DNA from: an uncultured Bacteroidaceae bacterium
GTDB lineage: Bacteria; Bacteroidota; Bacteroidia; Bacteroidales; Bacteroidaceae
Assembly (NCBI GenBank): GCA_934394435.1
Contig: CAKRRN010000054.1
Coordinates: 1-7,355 of the forward strand
Direction: 5' to 3'
DNA: 7,355 nt
Position 1 is the first letter of the stretch. Each line of letters opens with the position of its first letter. Below the pieces are notes generated by a model. It saw only the letters and a list, made by a program, of their open reading frames with translations, was not told the origin of the DNA and did not search any database. The position numbers and the translations under genes are program-made. This document shows, piece after piece, positions 7,112 to 7,355 of the stretch.

Positions 7112-7172
7112 AAAAAAAGAACGCCCAGAAAGGAGAGAAGAACAGCATTAAGCCTCCATCCTTTTTGGGCGT
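7112..7172 (-). terminator. Intrinsic terminator for a minus-strand transcript from the right
   Basis: Arms 7121-7134 and 7159-7172 form a 14-bp stem with one G-U pair around a 24-base loop. On the minus strand it is followed by TTCTTTTTTTGG (7120 down to about 7110), a classic U-run. On the plus strand the stem is followed only by CTTAGG, so it is a poor plus-strand terminator. This orientation implies a minus-strand gene beyond the right part of the window, converging on the DUF4270 gene. Confidence 0.7.
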
Positions 7173-7256
7173 CTTAGGATACTTGCAAAAGTATCCTATA
7201 ATACTTTGCAAAGTATCTTAGGATACTTGCCCATGTATCTTAGGATACTTTTTCAG
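7171..7256. repeat. Four tandem ~22-bp palindromic repeats
   Basis: Units lie at 7171-7190 (20 bp), 7191-7212, 7213-7234 and 7235-7256 (22 bp each). The core of units 3 and 4 is GTATCTTAGGATAC, itself an inverted repeat (GTATC/GATAC around TTAG). Unit 1 lacks two bases of the core and unit 2 is degenerate (GTATCCTATAATAC). Junctions between units are also palindromic: TAGGATACTT-GCAA-AAGTATCCTA (7175-7198, 10-bp stem) and ATACTTTGCAAAGTAT (7201-7216, perfect). The first unit touches the outer end of the neighbouring terminator stem. It may be an operator array, a REP-like element or a multi-hairpin 3' end. The sequence does not decide. Confidence 0.8.
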
Positions 7257-7355
7257 ACTCATATGAATCGGAATCCAATGGCTCAACGGATTATTCATGG
7301 GGATATCCGTAGATTGTAGCAAGCCTAAAAAGGAAGAATTTTTCATCTCTTATAC
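7257..7355. other. Window edge, possible 3' end of a minus-strand gene
   Basis: No complete gene is visible. On the minus strand one frame is open from the edge (7353) to a TAA at 7291-7293, giving about 20 residues that end in TIYGYPHE. A second frame could encode 42 residues from an ATG at 7344-7346, running into the repeat array. Either is short enough to occur by chance. The minus-strand terminator at 7112-7172 makes a gene ending near here plausible. Confidence 0.2.

Noticed and set aside
7171..7256. CRISPR array
   Set aside because: The units are contiguous 20-22 bp repeats with no 30-bp-class spacers between them, and no cas gene is visible.

Overview
The window reads as chromosomal DNA of a member of the Bacteroidota, order Bacteroidales, most likely Prevotella/Segatella or a close relative. 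The grounds are promoter boxes of the Bacteroidetes TAnnTTTG type, A-rich leaders without Shine-Dalgarno sequences, an MTSC lipobox followed by acidic residues, a DUF4270-type lipoprotein, and PanC/PanD sequences of the Bacteroidales kind. The genus is inferred from sequence feel, not from a search.

Layout from left to right. Positions 1-279 are a non-coding upstream region with a good promoter at 215-246 and short repeats. Positions 280-2994 (+) encode a secreted GH78 alpha-L-rhamnosidase with all expected catalytic acids. It is convergent with a panC-panD operon on the minus strand (4480 down to 3266), which makes pantothenate and its beta-alanine precursor. The 271-bp convergent gap holds two back-to-back terminators, one per strand. 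A 265-bp divergent spacer (4481-4745) separates panC from a plus-strand two-gene unit at 4746-7023. That unit consists of a short GT5 (glycogen/starch synthase)-like protein and a DUF4270 lipoprotein whose reading frames overlap by 14 bases. Positions 7024-7355 contain no complete gene. They hold a minus-strand terminator and an array of four ~22-bp palindromic repeats, and perhaps the tail of a minus-strand gene entering from the right.

The pan genes act together in coenzyme A biosynthesis (panB is not in the window), and the rhamnosidase is a separate periplasmic or surface glycan-degrading enzyme with no SusC/SusD partners visible. The least understood part is the 4746-7023 pair. The GT5-like protein has only the N-terminal half of a GT-B fold and has lost the ADP-glucose-binding lysine, the LAD aspartate and the HxHDW motif, so it is probably not a glycogen synthase. 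It is apparently translationally coupled to an outer-membrane lipoprotein of unknown function. This pair and the repeat array at 7171-7256 are the best candidates for something undescribed.
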